Shown here one piece after another: positions 51,704 to 64,000 of a DNA stretch of 64,000 nucleotides. The translations under genes and the position numbers were made by a program. Source of the DNA: Stercorarius parasiticus (taxonomy: Eukaryota > Chordata > Aves > Charadriiformes > Stercorariidae). The stretch lies in contig VWZL01002558.1 of the NCBI GenBank assembly GCA_013396915.1, forward strand, positions 683,021-747,020. Direction: 5' to 3'. Numbering within the stretch: position 1 is the first letter of the stretch; every line of letters starts with the position of its first letter. Under the pieces are notes generated by a model, which made no database searches, was not told the DNA's origin, and worked only from the letters and a program-made list of their open reading frames with translations.

Positions 51704-54700
51704 GGAAGTTTTGAGAAAATCAGTACCTGTAACTAGGGGAAACTTCCCACTGTAAAAATAAGTATAATTTCCTTCAGGTAAAAAGATATTTAACAGTTTC
51801 ACTATTACCTGCAAACCAAGGAATCATAAAATGCACACATACTGTATAAACACTCAAACCATCTTAAAACACCGTGGGTGAAATCTTGGTCCCATTAAAG
51901 CTGATGGCAAACTTCCCGCTAACTTCAATAGCAGCAGAATTTCATCCATTGTGCCAACTCATAAAGCAGAAAAGAGTAAAGAAAAAGCTTTGAAATACTA
52001 AAACTAAAACAATAAATAAGATTGCTTTAATCATCACTTCTGCTGCCTTCGATCTTCCATGCAATTTCTGCCGCTCCCTCTGATATGCCAACAAGCCGAA
52101 GGTTCAATGCTTCGGTAGTTGATTTATCGGTCCCTGCGATACAGATTTGGACCATGCCCTGCCCTTTCCACTGTTTCACGCCCAGCAAAAAAACAACACA
52201 GCAGCTCTTACACCAGTCACGTTTTAATAGTGGGGGAAAAAATCTGCAGCATTAAAACTCAGTTTTGCAGTGACTCAATCCAGAGCACTGCACTTCCTAA
52301 AACTGTGTGTTTGTGAAGTTGATTTTGTTTTTTTAAGGCTAGAGGGAAGTTCCTCAGTGATCAGTGTGCAAGATCCCTTATCAGAGGTGCAGGAAAGTGG
52401 GTGGCACCATTTGGTTTCCATTCAAATTCCGCTCCAGTCCCAAATGAAAGGGAGTTCTGCAATTACATTGTCACCTCTTCAGATACACAGCAGAGACTTC
52501 AAAGAAAAAACGTTTCTGGAAATCAAATGGCTTGATAGGTCCAAAGGAATAAATATACTTAAACGCCAAATGTCTTCGTAAGATACTGGACTCTTAACTT
52601 CAGCTGTTACTCATATACAAACTACCCACTTCTGGGCAACCTAAATAGCAACTGTATCACTATACAAAAAGCAGAGCTCTCATACAAGATCTTAACGAAT
52701 AAGCTGAGGCTACGTTTACCGGCCCAGCCACTTGAAAACTAAGTTCCACAGCATTGTAGGAACTTCTACCAGATTAGTGTTGCTACAGGGAAGTGCACTG
52801 AACTCCAGAACTACTGAATTATTACACATCATGTTTTCTTTTTAAAAAAAAAAAATTAATTATGTTTATAAAAATCTCAAATTTAGCACACCTGTTTTGT
52901 TAGTTCCATCAATAACGAATTTTTTAAATGCCAACAACAGGCCAGACAGAACAGTAATTAAAATTTCAGGTCACGCAAATATATGCAACGTTTAGACTGG
53001 ACTAAGCACCAAGCCTGCTTGTAACAGCAAATATCAAGAGGCAATATTTTATTCAATGTTGTCTTTTAGAGGAAAAAAAATCCCCCACAAATTCCTTTTT
53101 AATACTGTCCACCATGCTTTTATAAGACATCAAAGATTGTGTAGGGCTTGAGCATGTGAGCAAGAAACATTGACTCTGTTTTCATGTGAGGATACTCAAT
53201 ATCCACAACCCATCATTTTCTTTTCTGGATCTTCTATTTCCAAGATCATTTTGCAATTCTATTTAACATTATCCTGTATTACACAGTCGATGATTTTGAA
53301 ATATGTCATTCTCCAATATGAAAGTGTAACATGGCTTTTAAGAGACTAGGTCCATATGAAAATTCAGCTGAAGACTGTAGGGAACATTCGCTGTACGTAA
53401 TTTTAAGCAAAAAAAAAAAAAAGACCTCTCTGACACATCGAGATAGAACACAATGTATCAGTAGACCAGGCTGTAAGGTTTCACAGGACACTGGAAAGAG
53501 GGAGCAGGAATGAGAGCTCCTCCTCAGCAGGAGGGTACATCTCTGAACAGACAAAAAGCAGCAGCTGTCAGAACCTCGAGCAGGGATGTCTGTAGCCTGG
53601 TGATGACAGTGGGAGAACAATGATCTACCCCGACTGACAGTGAGCTCAGTTAAAATGCCTCTTGGAAAAATATAAACACAGATATTCCTCCTGCTCCCAA
53701 GCTTCCACACAGAGCACCATCCTTTCTGCTCAAGGCCTAGCCATACAGACCAGGAAAAATCTTGGGTGATGCTTACTGCGTATCAGCTGTGCTACCTACA
53801 CACACCAACCCCCTGCCACCTCCCGTTACAGGGAAGGAGCATGAGCTCTCCAGAACGGCAGACGAGCTACATCTTGCTGCCTGCAGAGCAAGAGCAGGCA
53901 CACAGGTAGTTATCCCAGGGGTACCACAGGGTCAGCACCCCACGGTCCCCTGGGAAGTTGTGTTCCCCTTCCCATACCCCAACCCAACAGTACCATGGGG
54001 AAAAGGTGCCACCTTGATCCTTTCATCCCAGGATCTTGCCAGCAGTGCCAGCTTACAGAAGTGTCAAACCGGATGTATGTAACAGGGAGAGCTGCCCTGT
54101 GGCTGGAGGGTAGCATCATTAAACTTTGTCAGGCATGCCTAACTCTTCGGTGTCATCTTTAGTAAGGCTGACGATCCTTGCTGCCAGCGCAGTTGACCTG
54201 CGGGGCAGTGGTGGACGAGGCCGTGACAGAGAACACCCAGGCAATGGTGAAATTAATGTACGACTAGAAAATAAGGGTAGGCAGTAACTACTGAGATAGG
54301 AATATTATCTTAAAGTCTTTAGGGCCTTACATATTCCTTCTAGGGTTACACTGCAAGAAAATCCATACACCAGACTGATTTTTTAGGAAATCAGTAACTC
54401 AGTTTTACTGAGTTTATCCATTGTTGCCTGTCAATAAGAAATTGTCTCCTGAATACAGAGCTTAAACAGCAAGACACAGGGCTTCTCTCAGTAGACCGAC
54501 GTTTTCTTCTGCTTCCTCAGCCTTTTTTGCATTTTTCCTCTTGTACAGTACACCTGAACATCAGTCACGGGGGCTTGCCCTAATAGCCACAAAGCTTCTC
54601 TCTGCCACGTCCCTACCTTGTTTCGCATGAAGTTTGAACGTACACTGTTGTTACCAACACTATATGTTATTGAATGAGTTTTTAAGATTGCTCTGTTCCA

Positions 54701-57025
54701 TGGTTTGTGTGAAGGCACTGGTGCGTATTCTTCTCCTCACGTTTGCTTCCTGCTCGTTCTATCACAAATATGGGGGTTTTTCCCCCCTGGGTCTACAAAC
54801 TTGTGTTTGGCATTTTCTCATCCAATCAACCACATGAGTAAGACTTTCACTTGGAAAGGAGATAAAGAACCAAGCCTTAGTTTTAATTACTTTAACCTAG
54901 GAACAATTTGTTGCAAGAGTCTACAGATGGAGTTATGATCATATCTTAATTGAACATCTGAGTCCACCGTCTTACTACATATGCCAGCAATGCTGGGTCA
55001 TAATTAAACAGCTATTAAAGTAAGCACACAGTGACCTACTTATCTCAATTATATCATCAGCTTTGCTTCAAAAGAGGCTCTTCTGAAAAATCAGGTGTCC
55101 ATCGTCCTCAGGCTATAGCACCATTGAAGATCCAGCGTGAACGCATACCGATAGGTACTTCACTCTTACCACCTTCAGCACATCCGTATCTCACACTAAC
55201 CAGCTCTCTTCCTAACTCGGGTTTTCCACACCTCGCACATGCACAACAGATCACTCTCCAGAGCAATTTGAGAGTCAGTGTGTAGTATGAGTGTCCATGC
55301 TTGTGTCTTCCAAGTGGTGCCCGAAGGGCAGAGTGACACTTCGAAGCCTGTGTGCAACGTGCAGCAAGCAGGTTCTTTGGTTGTATGACCCAGGAACCCT
55401 CGGACCTGGGGAACCAGAGTCCACTGCCCTGAAAAGGGGATGACCCATGTGCCTCCTTCCAGCAGGAACTCCATCCAGCCAGGAAGGGTTTGCTCCTGCA
55501 AAGCCCGAGGAAGGGTGCCTTGCCAGGTTTCTTCTTCGTGCCCAGCATGTGGTGCCCCTTCCAAGCACGGTCTGAGCTGGTAAATCAGCACAGGGCCTGC
55601 ACAGTATCAACGCCTTCCTCATGAGATTAATTTTTAAACCACCGCTATCTCCAGAACGTATTTTGCTGGAATACTTAATGAAATCCATGTGGTTATTAGC
55701 ACTAACGGAGTCTGCACAACTCTGCTTGTGCAGGCTGCCTGCTGTAACAAAATTCAGCTACAACACAAACACAGGAACAATCAAACTTGTTACTGCGATT
55801 CACCGAGTAATTTCAGGTTGTAAAACTGAACAGATGGCACTTGTGAGCTTTATTCAATATCTCAGACTTTTTAATTAGATTCCTGTTCAAGTTTGTCTGC
55901 TGGTCTACAGCAGGAGACCCCAGGTTTCAAAGTAACCTTAGGAGTCCCATTGCCCTGTCTGATAGAAACCACTACGTCAGCGAACTGCTGCAGGCGCAGC
56001 TCCTGCTGCTTCCACCCCAGGAACCAGCCAGCAGCTAATTAACAGAGCAGAATTAAAGGGATAGTCCAAAAATGCAGCTACGCCTTAGCCAAAATGCAAA
56101 TTAATGCTTTAATGCACCGCACTGCTTTATAATTTTAGGATGCTCTCGGTACGCTTATCATTAGGAGTTTGTGCGCCGTAATTTTCTCTTCCATGTCTTC
56201 ACATGGTTCTCCAAATCACCTTCTGCCACTGACAAACTCACTCTAGGTTTTCACTGCTTTGTGGAAAGCTATAGGCGGTCACAATCAAAAAGAAACAAAA
56301 CATACTGACTGCTAAAAGCTGAAGAACTTGCAAGGCAATAAATAGTGCACCTAGCCCACAGCACTGAAACATGGCAAAAAAACACCAGCAGGCTCTGACG
56401 GTTGTGGGACCCAATCCCCCAACAGACATTAGTTTCATTGAACTTTAGGATCAGGTCCAATGCTTCCTTTTACCAGATCAAACAAAACCAAAAAAAAAAC
56501 CCCAAGCTCCCTATAGGTTGGCTAACCTGAGAAACTAAGTCTACTTGAGTGCTGCAGTGTATAAAAATCTCAGTGACACTTCAAACCTGAGGCAACAGAG
56601 CATGGCACAACACACCAGAACAAGAGGTCTAGCTGTATCAATCACAATGGCACAGCATCATGGCTGTCCTTTTATCAAAATCAGTTAGGAGTTGACTATT
56701 TTGGGGTTGGTTGGTTGTATTACTTTACCTTTTTGAGGAGGGAAAACTCCAAAATTCAGAAGAGCTTCTAGACTGTTGTAATCACGTTCAACATAACACC
56801 GATCATCCCTGCAAATCTTTTTTCATTTTATAATATATCCTGAATGTATAAGCTAGTATTAAAAATAACCTGTCTGTTTTAGAAAAGAATAGGTCCAATA
56901 CTTTACTAACCAAAGAAAAGCAAATGCAGAGCTTGTGCGTGTTTACTTCTGTGGCATTGGTGCCCTAAGTTCCTTTCAAGGGGCAGAACTCTGAAGTCAT
57001 TACAAAATGTAGCAATGCTCCATTA

Positions 57026-57145
57026 TATACGCTAGATATGTTATTTATTAAATACATATTGTATAAATATATATAATACATATACACTATATATATTATA
57101 AGAGATACTAAAAGAGATGAGTGGGTTACAAAATAAACTGAATAT
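57026..57145. repeat. AT-rich low-complexity tract
   Basis: The sequence is dominated by ATATAT, TATTTATTAAATAC and TATACACTATATATAT type strings. It is a low-complexity, likely easily melted region, and no gene signal is inferred from its TATA-like strings. Confidence 0.85.
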
Positions 57146-57351
57146 ATATGGCTTTTTTAATTTTTCTGACTGTTTGAATATCATATAACGATCAGGTCTA
57201 AAAGTCACCTGCCTGGTGTGTGTCAGTCAGAGAAAAACCTGCAACTTGGAGAGTTCCCTTGCTTTTTCAGCACAATTTTGCCCCAAAGTATTTTGTCAGG
57301 CAAGAAAAGCAATCCTGTCCTAGCACGAGATGAGACCGAATCCCTCTGAAA

Positions 57352-57480
57352 TTGCAGCCCTCACCAGTGGCTGTGTTTAAGATCGCGTCAGACAAACTCC
57401 CGGGGAATGAGGATGAACTGGATGTGTTCAGGTCCAACCCTCTCCCTAGGACTGTGTGGTGTGCAGAACTGCCAATAGGC
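57352..57480 (+). repeat. Possible old, diverged CR1-like fragment
   Basis: The text GTGGCTGTGTTTAAGATCGC, followed by GACAAACTCCCGGGGAATGA and GGTCCAACCC, has the flavour of the CR1-family 3' region (a GTTTAAG, then GACA, then GGGGAATG arrangement). Divergence is too large for a firm visual call, and it could be unique sequence. Confidence 0.25.
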
Positions 57481-57835
57481 CTGAACTTCCTAAAAGGTGG
57501 CTTTGTTAGGGCTGTGGAGTGGATTCCTGCTACAAAGCCCAGACATGTCTGGATTTTGTGTTAACTAGTGGCACACACGGTGTAGCAGACAGCACAGTAT
57601 TGACAGCAATGTGGGGTTCTTCGGCTAATAATAGCAAACAATGCTGAAGCACTTAAAAATAATGAAAAGTTGAACAAACACTTTCTCATCACCCTTTCAT
57701 AAAACATCATGATTAAGTCTTTTAAAATCTCTAAAACAACCCCTTCATTTCACATGACAAAACTAAAGGGGGTGGAGGAAACCTGCCCTCCCATAAGCTC
57801 AGTTGCAGAGGTCTTTCAAGCCCTCAACCAAAGCA

Positions 57836-57850
57836 TCTCTCTCTCTCTCT
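57836..57850. repeat. (TC)n dinucleotide run
   Basis: Fifteen bases of perfect TC alternation on the plus strand. A short microsatellite. Confidence 0.85.
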
Positions 57851-58522
57851 CATATGCCACCATAAGGTATGTGACTACAGGAGAAAGACATCTGATGATC
57901 ACCGGAACCAAACTTTAACACTGCTCTGTCCTTTCGGGACAGTGAGACATCAGGAGCAGGGCATCTCTTTGCTGGTAATTTTCTAATTCTGGAATGATGC
58001 AGTCTACACCAGAAACTGCTCATCCCTTCCCTCTCCTTTGATAGGCAGGCATCTACCACATCATAACACTCTTAATAGCTGGGCAGGAAAAAGCCTAAAC
58101 CCCACCCTCTCCCTCCTTAAGTTAAGTATAGAAAACTGCATCTATGCTATTTACAGATTTGGATGCTCGTCTGGACTGAAGTTTTGTAAATACAACCTAT
58201 TTTGAAGTCAGAGGCATTAAGAGTTGGATGAATGCCTCCAGAGAAACCATTCAGATAGCCTGCGTTCCCCCCAGCGCTGGTGTTCGCTATTGGTTGACTC
58301 CAAAACCTCAAAGGCACCCAGCCAATATGAAACATTAAGACCCAGGGACTAAAGCAAGTTTTAAGCTGGTTGTATCTGGACCTTGGCTTCTAACTGTTTC
58401 ATAAGCCCGTTTATACATTCAGAAATAAACGAATGGACAAAATAAAAACAAACAAACCAACCTTGCATAATTTAATTGCTCTCCGCATGCCTCGTTTCCC
58501 TTGGCATCCTGGGATGAAAGCA

Positions 58523-58538
58523 GGGAGGGTGGGAGGGG
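58523..58538 (+). other. Tight G-quadruplex motif with single-base loops
   Basis: The sequence GGGAGGGTGGGAGGGG has four G-runs separated by loops of one base each, the pattern known to give very stable parallel quadruplexes, as in the MYC promoter. It is followed directly by TATATTCTCGG. No first exon is recognisable next to it. Confidence 0.85.
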
Positions 58539-61500
58539 TATATTCTCGGCACTGCCCTTGCTGCTTCACCAGCCGAAGACTTTTTTTCTGGAAGCCTCTA
58601 TTTTCGTAGCGCTGGCAATCTGAAAAACAAAAACTGTTTTGTTAACACATGTACCCCCAGATACATTAGAAATAGGCTTCATTCTGAACCACCGCCAAGG
58701 AAATCATCGGCCTCTCCCATGCAAAGCCAACAACTCGCCTGCAAAAAAAAAAGCAGCTGGAAACACCTCCGCTCAATTCATACCTCTCTCACGTGTTCTG
58801 CACGGACCGCTCCTGCGCAGCAGCTAAAACCTTCTCTCTATATACAAAGGGAAGTTAGAAACCGGTAACGCAACACGTTACAAACACGTGCTTCAAGAGG
58901 ACTTGTTCTTAAGCTGTCCAGGTTTCCACCTGGGAAACACACAACCAGGAAAGGCAGCTTGAAACGGACCGGCACCACCACAAGCCCTTTTCTACAGCGG
59001 TAGCACCGACCACAGATGGTGCCTGCACCACAAGAGGACCGCAATCCACCCAAGAACACCTTCAGGTCTGTTCCCATATGTTCTTATTTAAAGCTCCTTG
59101 CATCCCAGGCCTGGACAGGCTATCAAATCCCAGACAGGACCTCTGCAAAATATCCACGCGTCGGCTACAAAGATCTCCCATGGAAGTTTTCTTGCACCAG
59201 CTGTGCCAGGCTCTGAAAAGCTACTGTTTTTGAGCAGACTGATACAGAGTAACCAGCTTCTCTTTTGCCCATACCACCTGAAAACAGCAAGACAGAAGAC
59301 ATAAGCCACTCTTCTTCAATGTGGATTCACTGAAGCTGGTGTCTAACTGAGCTCCCAAAAGCTGGCAAGGAGAACTTCATCCTCTACAAAAGTCTGTCGT
59401 TTTCATGCTGCAAAGTGTCAGACTGTATTACAATATTTTCTGCGATGTTTAAATTGGCACGGCTGATTTTTAACAGCTTCTTCACAGCACACAGCACCTT
59501 GTCATAAAAATATCCTTATTTCTACAGCAGTCAAGCTGACATACCACAGAATTAAAACTAACACAAGAATCATATCGTACTCATGCTTCAAAAGGCAGAT
59601 CTCACTGAAAAGCCTGCTGATGGAGTCAGTATACAACAAAACAGATTGTCAACTGTTACATGTAAACATGTAAAATAGAAACTAGGCGTTACTCCTCCAT
59701 CTAAAGCTGTCAAGCATACATACAAATAGGGCAACATAGTACTAGAAGTTTTCTTTTTATAAGATTACTCAGTGGAATTAGAGAAAAATCGCAAACTGAC
59801 TTCATCAAAAAAGAAGGCTGTCCCACTAAAACAAAAACACAGAAAAAATAGCAAATAATACAAGCTGCAAAACCACCACACAGAAGGGACAAATCAACAA
59901 TGGGCCAGCAAAGTAAAGAGCAGTATCAGGCTGCAAGTTACACCCAAAAGGAAACATGAGTAATCAGGTGCAAGTACTATTTTCCTTAGTTGTTACCATA
60001 AAACCACTTGTAAAGTTCCAAATACAAAATACAGACTGGCTTTGCTGGTGGGGAAGGGCATGCATCTATCTACGCAGAACATTCAGACCACCAAAACTCT
60101 CCTCATCGTCGCTGCAAGAGACACAGAGCCAAGCGCCGCAGGGCAGGGCTGCGAGTGCCACGGTGATGGCATTCAGATGATCCCTTCTGTCGCAAAGTTT
60201 ATCGCCCTGCTACCATGCCTGGTGTGTATTTTTGGTCATACTTACTTTTCCTACCCAACGGCACAGCATGGCTCCGCTCCTCAGAGAGACACAGCGCTTC
60301 CTGCACCACGGTCCCCAGCTCCCCAACACCAGCAGCTAAGACTCAAAAGACTTGGACAGTAGCTTGCTCTCACCCGCGATTGCGAAATCCCTGAACTGAG
60401 AAGTGCCCTTTTTCTTCCCGTGTTCCAGCTCACTGCAGAGAGCTGCTCGGGCATTTTCCCTGTGCTGCTGGAACCACATTTTTCAGGTCTTCACAGGCAG
60501 GGCTTCTTTGCTGATGCTTTGATAGACACAGAGTGCGACCTAGTATGATGCTAAATGCAAGGCCTGTGTCAGTGTACACATGTAATTTCAACAATGTAGA
60601 GTTAAACTCTGCCCTCATGGGCAAACCTGACTCCCCTGGATTTTTGCTGGCCCATAACTATAGGGGAAACGCAGCTGGCTGTTGGCTAATTACAGCCATG
60701 GTGACCTCATGGTACTAACACTCAGTCATCCCAGATTTGTAAACGTACAGCTAAAACACTTCAGTCTGGACAAGAACAGCAGAAATGAGAGCACAGCGTT
60801 TATAGCAGGCAGATGCTGTACTACTTTTGATATAGAAGAACTGATTTATGGCACAGTAATACAAGAGCTCCCTACCAGTCAGGTCTTAACTCGGAGACTT
60901 ACTAAGGACAATATCCTGCTCTGTTTGAAGAAAACTTCCTGGCCAGGGAAGAGGGCCAGATTTTCTGAAGAGCTTCCAGCGCTCCCAGCAAGCTGCCTCC
61001 CAGGGAGGTCACGATGCTCCCCTGCAAACAGTCCGTCAAATGTTGAAGGAAGTTTGCCATGGTGAATACAAACTTCCCAGCAATGCTCTGCCAGCTCTGT
61101 GATAACCGTTTCCTCCTAGCTGCACAGTCCTGAATAATAAGGCTTAACACAAGGAAAATCTAGAGGCCTCTAAATAAAGAGTAGGATTTTGCTACATACA
61201 TACAGAGCTTTACCCATTCAAGTATCTTTTTATAGCAGGCTAGGAGGAAACAGGTATTTTACATCAGTGATCTTACAACGCTCCTCTTTCCCCTTCCCTA
61301 AAACAAGTCTTTTAATACCAAGGATTCTCATCAAACTTCTACCAAGGGCAAAGCACTTCTGAAGGAATCAATCTGAAAAAATCTTTCACGCATCAAAAAA
61401 AAAAGGGACAAGGATAAAAGAGAGGAAGTATTAATCAAGGGACAAAAGAACTGCTACACTAAAGTAACAGTCACATAAATCTCACGCATCCCAGACAGAT

Positions 61501-61908
61501 ATTTTAGCCTCCTGTACACTAACAATGACAAAATTCCATGCAGTATACATGGCAAACACCATAGGCTCTGCCATTTAGTTAAGGACAGAGAGGTTAACAG
61601 AACAGATTGGACAGTAAGTACTATGGTACCAGAACTTCGGTTTGTCATTAATCTTGCACTCCATTTTCCTGCTGAATAGGGAAGTACACAAAAATAAACA
61701 CCAACAAATTACTTATGGCAGTGAAGTAAATACGTAAGTCCCAAGACACTGTGGGCCCTTCCACTTCTACTGTAAAGTAAGAGTGAATTACATTATAGAC
61801 TCAACAGCAAGATTCAAGTAGTGTAGTTCCTCAGTTGCTCTCTGGGAAGGGCTGTACAAACTCACGGCAGGTGCCACCTGCACAAGCAGGGAGCAAACAC
61901 CAACTGTT

Positions 61909-61977
61909 GTTGGTTTGGGTTGTTTTTTGTTTTTTTTGTTTGTTTGTTTTTTTGTTTTTTTGGGTTTTTTTGCTGGG
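61909..61977. repeat. T/G-rich simple repeat
   Basis: The plus strand is made of T-runs broken by single or few G (GTTTTTTGTTTTTTTTGTTTG-type units). It may be a decayed A-rich tail on the minus strand or plain simple-sequence expansion. No SINE body is recognised on either side. Confidence 0.85.
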
Positions 61978-62713
61978 TTGCCAGACATCTTCAGTACAAC
62001 CTATAGCCCCTGGTTAAAGCCAGTGTACAATGACCAGGTGCTGAGCAATTCGGGAACACAACACTACAAACACCTCCACTCATTTCAGCTGTAGTACATC
62101 TCCCGTGTCGAAAGGGAGGTATGAGATGCTACCAAACCTCAACGGGTCTGGCAAGAAGCAAGCAGAGAGGTGTGGCGTTCATCTGGTTGCCCGGGAGGGT
62201 TAGATGCTTGTAGCCAAACTAATGACAGCACAGCGCCCTCCGATAAACTGCACTGCAAACACCTCCCCAGTGCTCCTCATGGGCAAGTGAACCCTCTGGT
62301 CGGCAGGAAGGAACCATTTACTGAGTGTATCCGTCTGGCCAGCCCGCTGAGACAGGGCTGTGCCACCGTGGGCAGCTCTGCCCAGAAGGCAGAAGCCGTC
62401 TGCACAAGGACTTTGCTTCCCTGTGCCTGGGGGTTTGTTTCGGGAAACTTCACATTCCTGAGCAGAGTTTCAGGATCTACCCTAACTGCTCTGTCAGATG
62501 CAGAACTGAGCCCAGCCAGTATCCAAAGCACCTCTTTCCCCACCTTTCCTCCTATTTTCAGCATATATTTCTGAAAGCGCTTGAAAGGTTGGTTTTTTTA
62601 ATTTTTGTTGATGATGTACGTTTCAGAGGCAGCACATGAACACAAGTGCTGACCTTTTTCCTAACCTTTGACAAATCCTATCAAAAAAGGAACGTCTTGC
62701 TCACATTACTTAC

Positions 62714-62822
62714 CTTTAATTCACTGATTCTACACAAAACCAAGGACCATCATCTAAAGCCTCTAAGTCTCTACTCAGCAGTTTAATTAGAAAGATGATC
62801 ATTGATTAATCCACCTGAGTTA
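62714..62822 (-). other. Candidate non-coding internal exon (unproven)
   Basis: On the minus strand a strong acceptor (pyrimidine-rich, ending CACCTTCTCCACAG, AG at 62823-62824) is followed 109 bases later by a consensus donor AAAG|GTAAGTAAT (GT at 62712-62713). The block has one short upstream-type frame: the first ATG opens 28 codons that close with TAA two bases before the donor. It could be a 5'UTR exon of a long TIAM2 transcript or of a non-coding RNA. Pairs of this quality also arise by chance in 50 kb of DNA. Confidence 0.3.
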
Positions 62823-63861
62823 CTGTGGAGAAGGTGTGACTGAACAGAGATCACTCCACCCCAGAGAAATGTGCATTAATTAGTTCTGCATTAAACTGCT
62901 TTCCTCTTTACTTAACTTCAAAATAAAAGAACCACAACATAACAACAACAAAAAAACCAAACTTTCAGTGTTAAACTTCTGAGTTGTTTTTTATTTTACT
63001 TTATTCTTTAGGAAGTCCTATGTATTCTCGCCTCGGATTTCACAGACATCTATTTAATTTTTTTCAATTATTGTGTTTTTACAAAATAAACAAACCCAGG
63101 CTGGAGGTTCAATATGCATTTGCAAATCCCCGCCGAAGAACTGCAGTCATGAATTAGTTGGCTTGGGCGAGCAGTGAAGGATGACACTGATACTTGACAG
63201 GAATGTACACAGCGTTATGTACATACCACAACTGAAACCAGGTATCCTCCCATCCAGTGAGTAGTTTCAGTGTCCCAGCTAGGAAGACGATCAAAGACAA
63301 AACCTCATTTAAAGGTTTCCTCACTCTTTTTTTAAGCTCTCATAAATTTTTTGCCAGTTTCAGCCTGATCACGAGCCTTTTGCCTCTGACAAATGGGTAA
63401 GCCTTCCTTGACCGTATCTATGCATCACAGCTCACGCTGCCCTTAGTCTGGCAAAGCTCATGCTTCACCTGCCCTTAGGGTCACAATTCTGACTCCTGAT
63501 GCTCTGAACAGCAAGAACTACTGGCTAACTTTTATCTTTCCATGAGAATCCCCTCCTGGTCCCTACACGCAAATAGAAAGCATCCCCACAGCATGACCTT
63601 TTCCTTGCCCACTGCCCTGTGACCAAGGGGGAGGCCATCTCCCTTCCACAAGTCTAGGGACAGAATGGCTGATGTCCAGGTGATTTCAAGCAAATAACCT
63701 TCCTGCTCCGTCTCCCTTTGTCCAGGAAGGCCCCCTGTAAGGTGGAAGGTAGATCTGGTGGCTCAGCTCTGTGTATAGGAGCAGCCCAATACTTCTCCTG
63801 GTGACCAGAAAATGACATTCAGAAGGCAGACATGGGGCATACTGGACAGCCAGGCCAAGCA

Positions 63862-63883
63862 GGGCAGGGAGGGAGGAGTGGGG
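63862..63883 (+). other. G-quadruplex motif, plus strand
   Basis: G-runs at 63862-63864, 63867-63869, 63871-63873 and 63880-63883 with loops of 2, 1 and 6 bases. No nearby gene feature is recognised. Confidence 0.7.
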
Positions 63884-64000
63884 CTTTCTCTTCCACATCC
63901 TCAATCACATGCTCTTCTCCTGCGTATGCTTCTTCCTGTACTTGGCATTATTTTTCACTTTCAAAGCACAAGTCACCATGCAGGACACACCACAGTCCCA

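Larger units (their letters stand above)
50707..57351. other. Intergenic or 5' intronic DNA, no coding gene seen
   Basis: Mainly AT-rich with A-tracts at 51685-51703 and 53409-53422 and an extended AT-rich tract at 57026-57145. Frames at 55108-55688 on the minus strand overlap one another in three phases and carry no recognisable domain. POU/homeobox-like sites (ATGCAAATTAATGC near 56094) occur in a stretch at 56040-56220. No LINE is seen. Confidence 0.6.
57481..61908. other. Intergenic or 5' intronic DNA, no coding gene seen
   Basis: Contains a (TC)n run at 57836-57850 and a tight G-quadruplex motif at 58523-58538. Short open frames on both strands lack recognisable domains. I see no transposon and no coding exon. 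Confidence 0.6.
61978..64000. other. Intergenic or 5' intronic DNA, no coding gene seen
   Basis: No coding gene or transposon is recognised. It contains a candidate non-coding exon (62714-62822, minus), an octamer-like stretch TATGCATTTGCAAATCC near 63112-63128 and a G-quadruplex motif at 63862-63883. The open frames at 62170-62574 and 62277-62564 are antisense to each other and without domains. Confidence 0.55.

Noticed and set aside
57026..57145. TATA-like strings as a promoter
   Set aside because: They belong to a long AT-rich low-complexity tract, with no initiator or downstream exon.
1..64000. CRISPR arrays, operons, phage or insertion sequences, tRNA or rRNA genes, endogenous retrovirus
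   Set aside because: None is visible: no regularly spaced repeats, no rRNA or tRNA landmarks and no LTR pairs or retroviral frames. The window is vertebrate intronic and flanking DNA.

Overview
The window looks like intronic and 5'-flanking DNA of a sauropsid, most likely bird, nuclear chromosome. The evidence is several 5'-truncated CR1 LINE fragments, one keeping the CR1-type ATTCTAwGATTCTATGA end, together with A-rich tracts, moderate GC and widely spaced vertebrate-type exons with GT/AG borders. There are no bacterial, phage or plasmid features. Almost all open frames are short chance frames in non-coding DNA.

The only gene I can identify is TIAM2 (T-lymphoma invasion and metastasis 2, also called STEF), a Rac1-specific guanine nucleotide exchange factor. 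It lies on the minus strand. Two coding exons are clear: the first coding exon (6665-7861, 399 codons, ATG at 7861) and the next (347-782). They join in phase 0 and give residues 1-544 plus the first base of codon 545. This part covers the myristoylation-type N-terminus, the long serine-rich N-terminal region and the start of the first PH domain. The remaining exons (rest of the PH domain, coiled coil/RBD, PDZ, DH, PH) would lie beyond position 1. The intron between the two exons (783-6664) holds an intriguing frame-compatible candidate cassette exon at 3148-3309.

From 7868 to 64000 I see no coding exon. This is best read as the 5' non-coding introns and promoter region of TIAM2. A CpG-rich block at about 17100-17830 has a consensus minus-strand splice donor (17344-17348), an ATG-free putative leader and an inverted CCAAT box. 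It is my best candidate for a TIAM2 promoter and first non-coding exon. Smaller CpG clusters lie at 10900-11210, 39866-40135 and 46140-46570. A possible non-coding internal exon lies at 62714-62822.

Repeats are sparse: CR1 at 28348-28876 (minus), 45127-45234 (minus) and 50378-50706 (plus), a doubtful old fragment near 57352, two MIR-like fragments, several A-tracts of 18-20 bases, a TTTG tract, a T/G tract and an AT-rich tract. Several canonical G-quadruplex motifs occur. I found no undescribed biological system. The items most worth following up are the candidate cassette exon and the promoter block.
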